From positions 124,001-188,000 of the forward strand of contig CALRNL020000004.1 in NCBI GenBank assembly GCA_943369525.1: 64,000 nucleotides of DNA, given 5' to 3'. A program made the translations under genes and the position numbers. How positions within the stretch are numbered: position 1 is the stretch's first letter; every line of letters starts with the position of its first letter. Shown here in pieces: positions 17,049-25,685 of the stretch. The notes beneath the pieces were generated by a model. The model was not told the origin of the DNA. It searched no databases and saw only the letters and a list, made by a program, of their open reading frames with translations. This stretch comes from BAIKAL-G1 sp943369525 (GTDB lineage Bacteria; Cyanobacteriota; Cyanobacteriia; PCC-6307; Cyanobiaceae).

Positions 17049-17906
17049 ATGGCGCCGATCGGGCCTGAGCAACCGGGGGCCAATCTGCCGGCCCCCTACC
17101 GCAGTCCCTGGTTGCTCCTGGCTAGCGATTTGGTCGCCGTTGGCGCCGACCTGGGCCTGCGCGGCCGGGAACTTTGGCGCCGCAACCGCCAAGGGCAGTT
17201 GCCCTGCCCGCGGTTTTGGCCAGCGTCCTGGACGGCCGCGTTCTGGCCCTTGGTTGGGCTGGTGGCCCTTGGCTTGCTGGGGGCGGCCCTTTGGGGCTTG
17301 GCCCGGCCTGGAGCCTTGCCGCTGCTGGCCGCGCCTCCTGGGTTGATCTCCCCTGGGGCCTCCAGCGATGGTTCCCCTGGCTTGGTGCCGCCTGGCGCTG
17401 ATCCCAGGCCCCATAGCCAGGCCCAACGCCAATCCCCGCTCGAACGGGAGATGCTGCCCGCGGCGCCCGCTTCCGAGGACCCTGGACCCCAAAGGACCGC
17501 TCCTGGTGTGACCCCGCGCCCAGCGGCCAGGTCTGGTTCAAGCTCCCCTGGTTCGCCGCCGGCTCCGGCCTCCCAGGAGCGCCAGCCACCGCAGGGCGAC
17601 GGAGCCCTGGCCCCGGAAGGGCCCCCCATCGCCCCGAACCCCCTGGAGAGCTGGCGTCACCGACCCGAGGCGGCCGGCCTGCTGCTCCAGGTCGACGGCG
17701 ATCCCGCCAGCTCCCGCATCCAGCTGGTGCTCAGCGATGCCTTTCGCCAGCTGCCGACCAGCGAGCAGCAGCAGCGGGCCGACCTGTGGCTGGGATGGGC
17801 CCACGACTGGGGCTACGACCAGCTGGAGTTGCGGGGCCTGGGCGGCACCCTGCTCGGCCGGGACGCCTTGGTGGGCGGCGGCATGATCTTGGGGTTTTCC
17901 CCCTGA
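17049..17906 (+). CDS. Single-pass membrane protein of unknown function
   Basis: 285 residues. The first 95 are WLLLASDLVAVGADLGLRGR and a Trp-rich stretch ending in a hydrophobic segment (AAFWPLVGLVALGLLGAALW) that is probably membrane-spanning. Residues 95-200 are a long Pro/Ser/Gly-rich linker. The last 85 residues form a compact-looking domain: RPEAAGLLLQVDGDPASSRI, QLVLSDAFRQLPTSEQQQRA and LELRGLGGTLLGRDALVGGG. I do not recognise the family. It lies 16 bases after glgA and 13 bases before murF, so it is probably cotranscribed with both. Confidence 0.68.
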   Translation: MAPIGPEQPGANLPAPYRSPWLLLASDLVAVGADLGLRGRELWRRNRQGQLPCPRFWPASWTAAFWPLVGLVALGLLGAALWGLARPGALPLLAAPPGLISPGASSDGSPGLVPPGADPRPHSQAQRQSPLEREMLPAAPASEDPGPQRTAPGVTPRPAARSGSSSPGSPPAPASQERQPPQGDGALAPEGPPIAPNPLESWRHRPEAAGLLLQVDGDPASSRIQLVLSDAFRQLPTSEQQQRADLWLGWAHDWGYDQLELRGLGGTLLGRDALVGGGMILGFSP

Positions 17907-17919
17907 GCGGAGCCCCTCC

Positions 17920-19356
17920 ATGCAGCTGAGCCGGTTGATCGAGCGCTGGGGGACTCCCCAGGGCGGCTCCCCCCTGGATCCGGGCCAGGAGCTGGGGCCC
18001 GTCTGCACCGACAGCCGCCAGCTGCGTCCGGGCAACCTGTTTGTGCCCCTGGTGGGGGAACGCTTCGACGGCCATGGCTTTCTGGCCGAAGCCGCCCGCC
18101 TCGGGGCCCAGGCGGCCCTGGTGCAGCGCGATCGGGCCCAGCTCGTCCCGGCCGGCCTGGCCTGCTGGCTGGTGGAGAACACCCTGGCGGCCTACCAGGA
18201 GCTGGGCCTGCTCTGGCGCCGCCAGCTGGCCGCCCCGGTGCTAGCGGTGACCGGTTCGGCGGGCAAAACCACCACCCGCGAACTGATCCGGGCCGTGTTG
18301 GCCACCACGGGACCGGTTTGGGCCAGCCAGGGCAATGAAAACAATGACATCGGTGTGCCCCTGACCCTGCTCCAGGCCACCGGCGAGCACCGGGCCGTGG
18401 TGGTGGAGATGGGCATGCGCGGCTTGGGCGAAATCGAACGGCTCAGCCGTTGCTGCGAACCGGATCTGGTCGTGATCACCAACGTGGGCACGGCCCACAT
18501 CGGCCGGCTTGGCAGCCGCGAGGCGATCGCCCAGGCCAAGTGCGAGATCATCACGGCCCTCAAACCCGATGGCCTGGTGGTGATTCCAGCGGGGGATCCC
18601 CTGCTCGACCGCAGCCTGGCCGCCGTCTGGGGTGGGCGGGTGCTGCGGGTTGCTTTAGCGGGTGAGGGCTTTGAGGCCCAGGCCGACTGGATTGGCCAGC
18701 TCGATGGGGCCCGCCAGACCCTGACGGTGGGTGAGACCGTGATCCCCCTGCCCTTGGCGGGCAGCCACAACGCCCGCAACCTGCTGTTGGCCCTGGCTGC
18801 AGCCGCCAGCCTGGGCCTTCCCATGGATCCCGGGCAGGCCCTGGAGCTGGCCTTGCCAGGGGGCCGCAGCCGCCGGCTGCGCCTCGGCGCCATCGAGCTG
18901 CTCGATGAGACTTACAACGCTTCCCCGGAGGCAACCCTGGCCGCCCTGGCCCTGCTGATGGAGCCTGGGCCTGGCTCCCCAGGACCGGGCACTCCTGGCC
19001 CGGGGCCCGGGCGGGCCCCGGCGGGACGGCGATTCGCCGTGCTTGGCACCATGCTGGAGCTTGGGGAGCAAAGCCTGGAGCTGCATCGCCAGGTCGCCGG
19101 GCGGGCCCTAGCCCTGGGGCTCGATGGGCTGGTGATTGTCGATGGAGGCCCCGAGGGCCAGGCGATGGCGGCGGCGGCCCAGGGCCTGCCCCGGCTGGCC
19201 CTGGTCACCAGTCCTGAGGAAGCGGCCCAGGTCCTGGCCCCTTGGCTTGCGCCCGGCGACCAGGTGTTGCTCAAGGCCAGCCGCGGGCTGGCCCTGGAGC
19301 GGGCCATTCCCCTGCTGGAGCAGGCCCTGGGGGTGGGGCAACCCGCCCCAACTTGA
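17920..19356 (+). CDS. murF: UDP-N-acetylmuramoyl-tripeptide--D-alanyl-D-alanine ligase
   Basis: 478-residue Mur ligase that adds D-Ala-D-Ala in the last cytosolic step of peptidoglycan precursor synthesis. The ATP loop is AVTGSAGKTTTRELIRAVLA. QGNENNDIGVPLTLLQ and VVEMGMRGLGEIERL are MurF-typical, followed by VITNVGTAHIGRLGSREAIA and the C-terminal-domain signature LLDETYNASPEATLAAL. There is a Gly/Pro-rich insertion near residue 350 (PGPGSPGPGTPGPGPG) that is unlike most homologues. The start is the ATG at 17920. Convergent with glmU, another cell-wall gene. Confidence 0.96.
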   Translation: MQLSRLIERWGTPQGGSPLDPGQELGPVCTDSRQLRPGNLFVPLVGERFDGHGFLAEAARLGAQAALVQRDRAQLVPAGLACWLVENTLAAYQELGLLWRRQLAAPVLAVTGSAGKTTTRELIRAVLATTGPVWASQGNENNDIGVPLTLLQATGEHRAVVVEMGMRGLGEIERLSRCCEPDLVVITNVGTAHIGRLGSREAIAQAKCEIITALKPDGLVVIPAGDPLLDRSLAAVWGGRVLRVALAGEGFEAQADWIGQLDGARQTLTVGETVIPLPLAGSHNARNLLLALAAAASLGLPMDPGQALELALPGGRSRRLRLGAIELLDETYNASPEATLAALALLMEPGPGSPGPGTPGPGPGRAPAGRRFAVLGTMLELGEQSLELHRQVAGRALALGLDGLVIVDGGPEGQAMAAAAQGLPRLALVTSPEEAAQVLAPWLAPGDQVLLKASRGLALERAIPLLEQALGVGQPAPT

Positions 19357-19526
19357 GCCTGCAGCTGGAGCCAAAGGCCCCTGGAGCCCGGGCGCCCGCA
19401 GCCCGGCCTGATCCGAGCTGTTGTTTGGACAAGACTCCCCACCCCAGCCCAAGCGGCAGGGCCTGGGTTTAGCCCCCAGCAGTCCCGGTGGGCAAGTCCA
19501 GCCCGGACCGGCTCAGCTTTCAGCTA

Positions 19527-19543
19527 GGGGGCCCAGGGCCCCC
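19527..19543. terminator. GC palindrome between convergent murF and glmU
   Basis: GGGGGCCC-A-GGGCCCCC is a perfect 17-base palindrome lying just past the glmU stop codon, in the 188-base gap between two convergent genes. It can fold as a five-base-pair stem with a seven-base loop. There is no T run on either strand, so it is a weak terminator candidate. Confidence 0.4.
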
Positions 19544-19544
19544 A

Positions 19545-20894
19545 TCAGGCGGGCCCCGGCCAGTTCTCCTTCACCACCTGGCGCGCCCGGCCCAGGGCCA
19601 GGGCCCCGGCCGCCACATCGCGGGTGATCACGCTGCCGGCCCCCACCGTGACGCCGGCGCCCAGGCTCACCGGCGCCACCAGGGTGCTATTGGCGCCGGT
19701 CTTGCTGCCGCTGCCAATCAGGGTGCGGTGTTTGCGCACTCCGTCGTAGTTGGCCGTGATCGTGCCGGCCCCCACGTTGACCCCCTGGCCCAGGTCGGCG
19801 TCGCCGATGTAGCTGAGGTGGTTGGCCTTGCAGCCGTGATCGAGGTGGCTGTTCTTGATCTCGACGAAATTGCCGACGCGGCAGTCTGCCCCGAGTCGGC
19901 TGCCCGGCCGCAGTTGGCTGTAGGGGCCGATGGCACAGCCATCCCCCACCTGGGCGCCTTTCACCACTGAGAACAGCACGGTCACGCCTGGGCCCAGCTG
20001 GGCGTTTTCCAGCAAGCTGCCCGGACCGATGCGGCAACCATCGCCGATCTGGTTGTGGCCGCGGAAGTGGCTCTGGGGTTCGACAATCACATCGCGGCCG
20101 AAGCGGGTGCCATCGCTAAGGGTGCAGCTGGCCGGATCCACAAAGGTCACCCCCTCCCCCATCCAGTGCTCCCGTAGCCGTTGTTGCAAGACGGCCTCGC
20201 ACTGGGAGAGCTGCAGGCGGTCGTTGATGCCATTGATCTCATCGGCATCGGCCACCTCCACGTGGATCGCCGAGCCCAGCAGGGCCACGGTGTCGGTGAG
20301 GTAGAGCTCGCCCTGGTCGTTGTCGCTGTTGAGCTGGGGCAACACCTGGGCCAATCGGGCCCAATCGAAGCAATAAATGCCGCCATTGATCAGGTTGATC
20401 TGCCGCTGCTCGGCCGTGCAGTCGCGATGCTCAACGATGGCGCTGACGCTGCCCTCCCCATCGGCGATCACCCGGCCGTAGCCCGTGGGATCGGCCAGGC
20501 GGGCGGTCAGCAGGGTGACGGCGGCGCCGCTGGACCGGTGGCGCTCCAGCAGGTGCTCGAGGGTCTGCTGCCGCAGTAGCGGCACATCGCCATTAAGCAC
20601 CAGCAATTCACCCCCAAAACCCGCCAGGGGTTCAAGCAGTTGCTGCACGGCGTGGCCGGTGCCGTTCTGGGGTTGCTGAAGGACGTACTCCAGCGCGGGC
20701 CGGTCCGCCAGGGAGGCCCGCACCCGCTCGGCCTGGTGACCCACCACCAGGAGCTGGCGGGCGGGATCGAGCCGCTGGCAACTGGCCAGCACCCGTTCCA
20801 CCAGGGTGGCCCCGGCCAGGGGCTGGAGGACCTTCGGCAGGTCGCTTTTCATGCGGGTGCCCTTCCCGGCAGCCAACACGGCAACGGCGAGCAT
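19545..20894 (-). CDS. glmU: Bifunctional glucosamine-1-phosphate N-acetyltransferase / UDP-GlcNAc pyrophosphorylase
   Basis: 449-residue two-domain enzyme making UDP-N-acetylglucosamine. The N-terminal uridylyltransferase starts MLAVAVLAAGKGTRMKSDLP, the nucleotide-binding loop. LLVLNGDVPLLRQQTLEHLL carries the metal-binding Asp. The C-terminal left-handed beta-helix shows hexapeptide repeats (IGDGCRIGPGSLLE, GDGCAIGPYSQLRPGS) and HLSYIGDADLGQGVNVGAGT. The ATG at 20894 is preferred over 20987, which would add 31 residues unlike the family. It is 29 bases downstream of the methyltransferase gene on the same strand. Confidence 0.97.
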   Translation of the reverse strand: MLAVAVLAAGKGTRMKSDLPKVLQPLAGATLVERVLASCQRLDPARQLLVVGHQAERVRASLADRPALEYVLQQPQNGTGHAVQQLLEPLAGFGGELLVLNGDVPLLRQQTLEHLLERHRSSGAAVTLLTARLADPTGYGRVIADGEGSVSAIVEHRDCTAEQRQINLINGGIYCFDWARLAQVLPQLNSDNDQGELYLTDTVALLGSAIHVEVADADEINGINDRLQLSQCEAVLQQRLREHWMGEGVTFVDPASCTLSDGTRFGRDVIVEPQSHFRGHNQIGDGCRIGPGSLLENAQLGPGVTVLFSVVKGAQVGDGCAIGPYSQLRPGSRLGADCRVGNFVEIKNSHLDHGCKANHLSYIGDADLGQGVNVGAGTITANYDGVRKHRTLIGSGSKTGANSTLVAPVSLGAGVTVGAGSVITRDVAAGALALGRARQVVKENWPGPA

Positions 20895-20923
20895 CGGCAG
20901 GGGCGGGATCACTGGGCGGGAAT

Positions 20924-22123
20924 CTACCGGCCGTCGCTGGCTCCAGCCGGTGTTGGGGGCCCCTGTTGGCGGCGATCCAGGCCCCACTGGCGGCGCCAGG
21001 CGCTGGTGCTGGCGCCCGGGTGGCTGGCCTGGGCCCGCTGGCGGGCCGCCAGGATCGTGGCGGCCGCGGCCCGGCCCGTTGGGTCCCGGTAGGTCTCGGC
21101 GGCCCGGCTGGCCAGGTGCGTCTGTTCCATGGGGCTGAGCGGCCGGATCAGCCCCGAGGGATCGGGGGGGAGGGGCTGGGGGCTGGCGATGGTGCCATGG
21201 CTCCAGGGCTGGGGGGAGCTGGTCGCCCCAGGGGTGGCGCTTGGGGGGCCTGGGGCGAGGCTGGCCAGCTCCAGGCCCGCCTCGCGCAGGGACCAGCGCA
21301 CGGCGGCGGCACTGGAGTATGTGAGCAAGCGGCCCCGGGGCTGCAGGGCGCTGGCCAACTGGCCCAGGAACTCCAGGCTCCAGAGCTGGGGGCAGTGGCC
21401 GGGCGAGAAGGCGTCATGGAGCACCAGATCGCAGCGGCCACGGGCCTCGGCCAGCACCGCCGCCAGCTGGGACCGGGCATCCCCCAGCCACCAGCGGCCC
21501 CAGGCGGGCGGGGGCGCGCTCCTGGCGGGTTGGCCCCGGCCTCGCTTTTGACCGCATGCCGTTGCCCTGGCCTTCAGGCGCCAGTGGCCTGTGGTGGCGA
21601 GCTGGGCCAGGGCCTCCAGGGTGGAGGGGCGCCAGCAGCGGCGGAAGGCCGGATCGGCCAGGGCCAGGTCCAGGGGACGGGGATCGAGCTCCAGGCCCCA
21701 CCAGCGCATGGCCAGGCCCCGGTCCTGGGCGGCCTCAACCAGGGCAGCGCTGTTGTAGCCAAGGCCGACGCAGAGATCGAGCACCTGCAGGCAGTGGCCG
21801 GGTGGAAAGCGCTCCAGCTGGGCCGGGGCCACAAATTTGCGCTCGGCCTCCTGGCGGGCCCCGCCGGCGCTGTGGAAGGCCTCGCCAAAGGTCTCGCTCC
21901 AGAGGGTGGGACTGCCATCGGCCGTTGGGCGCCAACCGAGGGCCCCCAAGGGGTCAGCGCCGCTGGGATTGGTCTGGGGATGGCCCCAGCCCGCGGCAGC
22001 GATCCCGGCGGCCTGGCCCGCAGCGGCGCCCGCCCCAGGAGCAGCGGCCCCTAGGGGCGATGGCTCGACCGGGAACGCCGGTTGAATCACCGCTCGATCA
22101 GGCCTGGAGCCTCTCCAGGTCAT
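20924..22123 (-). CDS. MnmC-like (MnmD-type) tRNA wobble-uridine methyltransferase
   Basis: 399 residues. It has the MnmC N-domain pattern: SPTLWSETFGEAFHSAGGA, then the SAM-binding loop VLDLCVGLGYNSAAL, then LVLHDAFSPGHCPQLWSLEF with the DAFSP catalytic-pocket motif. The enzyme would methylate 5-aminomethyl-2-thiouridine at the tRNA wobble position. The C-terminal FAD-oxidase half of full MnmC is absent, as in plant-type and many bacterial MnmD proteins. A Pro/Ser-rich insert separates the last part from RPLSPMEQTHLASRAAETYR. The ATG at 22123 overlaps the aroA end by 26 bases; a GTG at 22090 avoids the overlap. Confidence 0.85.
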   Translation of the reverse strand: MTWRGSRPDRAVIQPAFPVEPSPLGAAAPGAGAAAGQAAGIAAAGWGHPQTNPSGADPLGALGWRPTADGSPTLWSETFGEAFHSAGGARQEAERKFVAPAQLERFPPGHCLQVLDLCVGLGYNSAALVEAAQDRGLAMRWWGLELDPRPLDLALADPAFRRCWRPSTLEALAQLATTGHWRLKARATACGQKRGRGQPARSAPPPAWGRWWLGDARSQLAAVLAEARGRCDLVLHDAFSPGHCPQLWSLEFLGQLASALQPRGRLLTYSSAAAVRWSLREAGLELASLAPGPPSATPGATSSPQPWSHGTIASPQPLPPDPSGLIRPLSPMEQTHLASRAAETYRDPTGRAAAATILAARQRAQASHPGASTSAWRRQWGLDRRQQGPPTPAGASDGR

Positions 22124-23405
22124 CCCAGAAGCCGGGGTAGGAGACGGCGGCGGCCTCGGGGCGATGGAGCTGGGTGGGGCCGCTTGCCACCTGGGCCGCC
22201 ACCGCCAGGCTCATGGCAACGCGATGGTCGGTTTCGCTATCGACTTCGGCCCCGTGCAGGGGCACGCCCCCCTCGATCGTGAGCCCATCGGCGAACTCCT
22301 CGATGCGGGCGCCCATGGCCCCCAGTTGGCGGGCCATCACCGCTAGCCGGTCCGTTTCCTTGACCCGCAGCTCCTCGGCGCCGGTGACCCGGCTGATCCC
22401 CTCGGCGTAGCAGGCCGCCACGGCTAGCACTGGGATTTCATCCACCAACCGGGGGATCAGTTCGGCGCCGATCGTGAAGGCCCGCAGGGGGCCGTGGGTG
22501 ATGCGCAGGTCGCCGACCGGTTCGCCGGCCACCTCGCGGCCATTGAGCAACTCGATGCGGGCCCCCATCTGCTCCAGCACATCGAGCACGCCGGTGCGGC
22601 TGGGGTTCAGGCCCACGTTCTGCACGGTTAGGTCGGCGCCGGGGGTGATGGCGCCGGCCACCAGCCAGAAGGCGGCCGAGCTGATGTCGCCAGGCACGAC
22701 CACGTCCTGGCCCCGCAGGCTGGCCCCCGGGGTCACGGTCACCTCGGTCAGGCCGGGACCGCCGACCCGGAGCTGGGCCCCGAAGGCCCGCAGCATCCGC
22801 TCGCTGTGGTCCCGGCTCTGCACCGGCTCGATCACGGTGGTTTCGCCCGTGGCCGTGAGGGCAGCAAGCACCAGGGCGCTTTTCACCTGGGCCGAGGCCA
22901 CGGGGGTGCGGATCGTGGCGCCCTGGAGCTGCTGGCCCTGGATCGCCAGGGGGGCCAGGTTGCCACCGCTGCGCCCAGAGATCTGGGCCCCCATCTGGGC
23001 CAGGGGGCCGCCCACCCGCCGCATGGGCCGCCGCCTTAGGGAGCCATCGCCCGTGAGCACGAAGTGGCGTCCGGCCCGGCCAGCCAGCAGGCCAAGCATC
23101 AGGCGCATCGTGGTGCCCGAATTGCCGCAATCGAGCACGTCCTCGGGTTCGCGCAGGCCATCGAGGCCCACCCCTTCCACCATCACCAGCTGGCCCGCTT
23201 CAATCGCTGAGATCGATACGCCCATGGCCCGCAGGCAGGCCGCGGTGCTGAGGGGATCCTCGGCGGGCAGCAGGCCCGTGATGCGGGTGGTGCCTTCGGC
23301 GATGGCGCCAAACAGCAGGGCCCGGTGCGAAATCGACTTGTCGCCCGGCACCTGAACCACCCCTTGGAGGCTGCGGGACGGCTGGGTTCCCAGGGCGAGG
23401 GGCAT
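22098..23405 (-). CDS. aroA: 3-phosphoshikimate 1-carboxyvinyltransferase (EPSP synthase)
   Basis: 435-residue shikimate-pathway enzyme joining phosphoenolpyruvate and shikimate 3-phosphate. Signatures are VPGDKSISHRALLFGAIAEG at the N terminus, LDCGNSGTTMRLMLGLLAGR in the phosphate-binding region, and ELRVKETDRLAVMARQLGAM. The glycine motif is LDCGNSGTTMR rather than LGNAGTAMR, so it looks like a class II-type, glyphosate-tolerant sequence by motif; that is an inference. The end SYPGFWDDLERLQA is canonical. It is followed by the methyltransferase gene with overlap, so translation is probably coupled. Confidence 0.97.
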   Translation of the reverse strand: MPLALGTQPSRSLQGVVQVPGDKSISHRALLFGAIAEGTTRITGLLPAEDPLSTAACLRAMGVSISAIEAGQLVMVEGVGLDGLREPEDVLDCGNSGTTMRLMLGLLAGRAGRHFVLTGDGSLRRRPMRRVGGPLAQMGAQISGRSGGNLAPLAIQGQQLQGATIRTPVASAQVKSALVLAALTATGETTVIEPVQSRDHSERMLRAFGAQLRVGGPGLTEVTVTPGASLRGQDVVVPGDISSAAFWLVAGAITPGADLTVQNVGLNPSRTGVLDVLEQMGARIELLNGREVAGEPVGDLRITHGPLRAFTIGAELIPRLVDEIPVLAVAACYAEGISRVTGAEELRVKETDRLAVMARQLGAMGARIEEFADGLTIEGGVPLHGAEVDSETDHRVAMSLAVAAQVASGPTQLHRPEAAAVSYPGFWDDLERLQA

Positions 23406-23480
23406 GGGGCTAGGGCATCTGGTGCGTGAGCGTAGGCACGAGACGCTCCCATGCCAGTTGCGGCCAGGTCACGTCCCCGC

Positions 23481-24038
23481 TTACCCCAGCAAGAGGCCAC
23501 CGTCGTTGCTGAGGCTCTCCTGCCAGCTGCGGAGGTCGTAGTGGAGTTCTTCCAGGTTCAGGTCCCGCAATTCCCGCTCCAGGGCCCGCTTCAGCCGCCG
23601 CTCCAGGGCAGCTAGCACCCGCTCCTCCGGCACGGCCTCCCCGTCGGGCTCCAGTGGTGCAGCTGGTTGGCCCCTGGCGGTTGCCTGGCCCATGGCTGTT
23701 GCTTGGCCGCTGGTTGCCCCCTGGGACCCAGGTTCGGCTTGCGCCACCCCTGGCAGGTGCGGCGCCGTTAGGCCCGCCCCTCCAGCCACCGCCTCAAGCA
23801 CGGCGGCCACGGGGATCTCCCGGGCCGGGCGGCCCAGGCGATAGCCGCCATAGCGGCCGCGGCGGGCCTCCACCAGGCCGGAGCGGCGCAGTTGCAGTAG
23901 CAGTTGCTCGAGCATGGGCTGGGGCAGGCCCTGGGCCCTGGCGATGGCCGTGATCGACTGCCAGCGCTTGGGCTCGGCCGCCAGCTGGAGCAGGGCCCGC
24001 AGGGCCTGGATCCCGCTTTTGCGCAGCAGCTCGCTCAG
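23481..24038 (-). CDS. Rrf2-family transcription regulator, apparent CTG start
   Basis: About 185 residues if started at 24038. Conceptual translation upstream of the first ATG (23915) continues the Rrf2 winged-helix domain: SELLRKSGIQALRALLQLAA, then EPKRWQSITAIARAQGLPQP, then MLEQLLLQLRRSGLVEARRG and RYGGYRLGRPA. Beginning at the internal ATG would delete half the domain. No ATG, GTG or TTG lies in frame before it. A CTG at 24038-24036 overlaps the ubiD stop as CTGA, like the common ATGA coupling. No Cys is present, so an IscR-like iron-sulfur cluster is unlikely. A Gln/Gly/Ala repeat insert (residues 110-130) precedes a charged C-terminal helix. Confidence 0.82.
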   Translation of the reverse strand: MSELLRKSGIQALRALLQLAAEPKRWQSITAIARAQGLPQPMLEQLLLQLRRSGLVEARRGRYGGYRLGRPAREIPVAAVLEAVAGGAGLTAPHLPGVAQAEPGSQGATSGQATAMGQATARGQPAAPLEPDGEAVPEERVLAALERRLKRALERELRDLNLEELHYDLRSWQESLSNDGGLLLG

Positions 24039-25633
24039 GGTTTCGCTCCCCGGGCCCCCTGGGCCAGCCGCTCGAGGACATGTTCGAGGGTGTAGCCGAA
24101 CAGGGTCGGGTCCGGCTCGCCCTGGTCCAGGTCGGCCAGGCCCAATTCCGCCCAGCGGGCATCGATGCGGGCCTCCAGCTCAGCGGGGCGGCCCAGGGCT
24201 TCGCCCCAGTCATGGCGTTTTTCCGGTCCCACCTTGGTGGTGGCGTCGATGGCCAGGCGGCCGCCCAGGCCCAGGCGCTCGCTGGCGAAGTCGAGCGAAT
24301 CAAAGGGGGTGTCCGCGAGCACGAACAGGTCCCTTTGGGGATCCACCTGGGCGCTGATCGCCCAGATCACCTGGCGGGGATCGCGAATGTTGATGCTCTT
24401 GTCAACCACCACCACGAACTTGGTGTACGTGAACTGGGGCAGGGCACTCCAGAAGGCCATCGCCGCCCGCTTGGCCTGGCCCGGGTAGGCCTTGTCGATC
24501 GCCAGCACGGCCAGTTTGTAGCTGAGCCCTTCCATCGGCAGGAAGAAATCGACGATCTCCGGGATCTGCTGGCGCAGGATTGGCGTGTAGAGGCGGTTAA
24601 GGGCAATGGCGAGCATGGCCTCCTCCTTGGGGGGCCGGCCGCTGAAAGTGGTCAGGAACACCGGGTTGCGGCGCTGGGTGACGCAGTGGAAGCGCACCAA
24701 GGGCGAGGCTTCCTCGCCGCCGTAGAAGCCCATGTGGTCGCCACAGGGGCCATCCGGGCCCAGCTCGCCGGGGCTGATCGTGCCTTCGAGCACCACTTCG
24801 CTATGGCTGGGCACCTCGAGGTTCACGGTTTTGCAGCGGGCCAGCCGCACCCCCTCACCGGCGTAGATGCCGGCGAAGAGCCACTCGCTCAGTTGCACCG
24901 GAATCGGCGTGGCCGCCGCCATCACCAGCAGGGGATGGACGCCGATCGCCACGGCCACCTCCAGGGGCTTGCCCAGGGCCGCGGCCTTGCGCAGGTGGCG
25001 GGCGCCGCCGCGCACGCTCAACCAATGGACCGTGGCCGAATTGATCGATTGCTTCTGCAGCCGATAGACGCCCACGTTGGGCACGCCCGTTTCCGGATCC
25101 TTGGTGATCACCAGGCCCAGGGTGATCACGGGCCCGGCGTCCCCTGGCCAGGGCCTCAGCAGGGGCAGGTTGTCCAGGTTCACCTCCGCCCCCTTGAACA
25201 CCTGCTGCTGGCAGGGGGGGGTGAGGTCCAGGTCGGGCCGGGCCTTGAGCAGGTCCAGCAGCAGGCTGCCGAAGCGGCTCGCTTCCTTGAGGCCCTTGGG
25301 GGGGCGCGGCTGCTGCAACAGGGCCAGGCGCTCGCCTAGGGCCTCCAGCTCCTCGGGCTCCTCCATGCCCATGCTCCAGACCACCCGCTCCACCGTGCCA
25401 AGCAGGTTCACCGCCACAGGCATGGAAGATCCGATCACGTTCTCGAAGAGCAGGGCCGGACCGCCGAGGGCCAGCACCCGGTCGGCGATCGCTGCCACCT
25501 CCAGATCCGGATCCACCGGGGCCGTGATCCGGCGCAGCTGGCCCCGCTGCTCCAGCAGGGCGAGAAAGCCGCGCAAATCGCGCTTAGAGCGCCCCAACTG
25601 GCCCTTACCGCCTGGTGCCAGAGCCGAGCCCAT
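24035..25633 (-). CDS. ubiD: UbiD-family prenylated-FMN decarboxylase
   Basis: 532 residues from the ATG at 25633. Family signatures are FLALLEQRGQLRRITAPVDP at the start, EDKLIKDP-like ITLGLVITKDPETGVPNVGV, YRLQKQSINSATVHWLSVRG, and the catalytic-region GPDGPCGDHMGFYGGEEASP with VDKSINIRDPRQVIWAISAQ. UbiD enzymes decarboxylate aromatic acids using prenylated FMN made by UbiX. In cyanobacteria a quinone-ring decarboxylation role is plausible but not shown. An ATG at 25678 would overlap the divergent comB region, so 25633 is preferred. The stop overlaps the Rrf2 start, suggesting the regulator is translated from the same message. Confidence 0.92.
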   Translation of the reverse strand: MGSALAPGGKGQLGRSKRDLRGFLALLEQRGQLRRITAPVDPDLEVAAIADRVLALGGPALLFENVIGSSMPVAVNLLGTVERVVWSMGMEEPEELEALGERLALLQQPRPPKGLKEASRFGSLLLDLLKARPDLDLTPPCQQQVFKGAEVNLDNLPLLRPWPGDAGPVITLGLVITKDPETGVPNVGVYRLQKQSINSATVHWLSVRGGARHLRKAAALGKPLEVAVAIGVHPLLVMAAATPIPVQLSEWLFAGIYAGEGVRLARCKTVNLEVPSHSEVVLEGTISPGELGPDGPCGDHMGFYGGEEASPLVRFHCVTQRRNPVFLTTFSGRPPKEEAMLAIALNRLYTPILRQQIPEIVDFFLPMEGLSYKLAVLAIDKAYPGQAKRAAMAFWSALPQFTYTKFVVVVDKSINIRDPRQVIWAISAQVDPQRDLFVLADTPFDSLDFASERLGLGGRLAIDATTKVGPEKRHDWGEALGRPAELEARIDARWAELGLADLDQGEPDPTLFGYTLEHVLERLAQGARGAKP

Positions 25634-25685
25634 CGCCGAACCGTTGTGGTGCCTACTGTGACGCAGCTTGCCCTGCAACGCGGCC

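Noticed and set aside
20966..22054. 362-codon plus-strand frame
   Set aside because: It is antisense to the MnmC-like methyltransferase gene and has no motifs of its own.
24080..25339. 419-codon plus-strand frame
   Set aside because: It is antisense to ubiD, which has intact family motifs.
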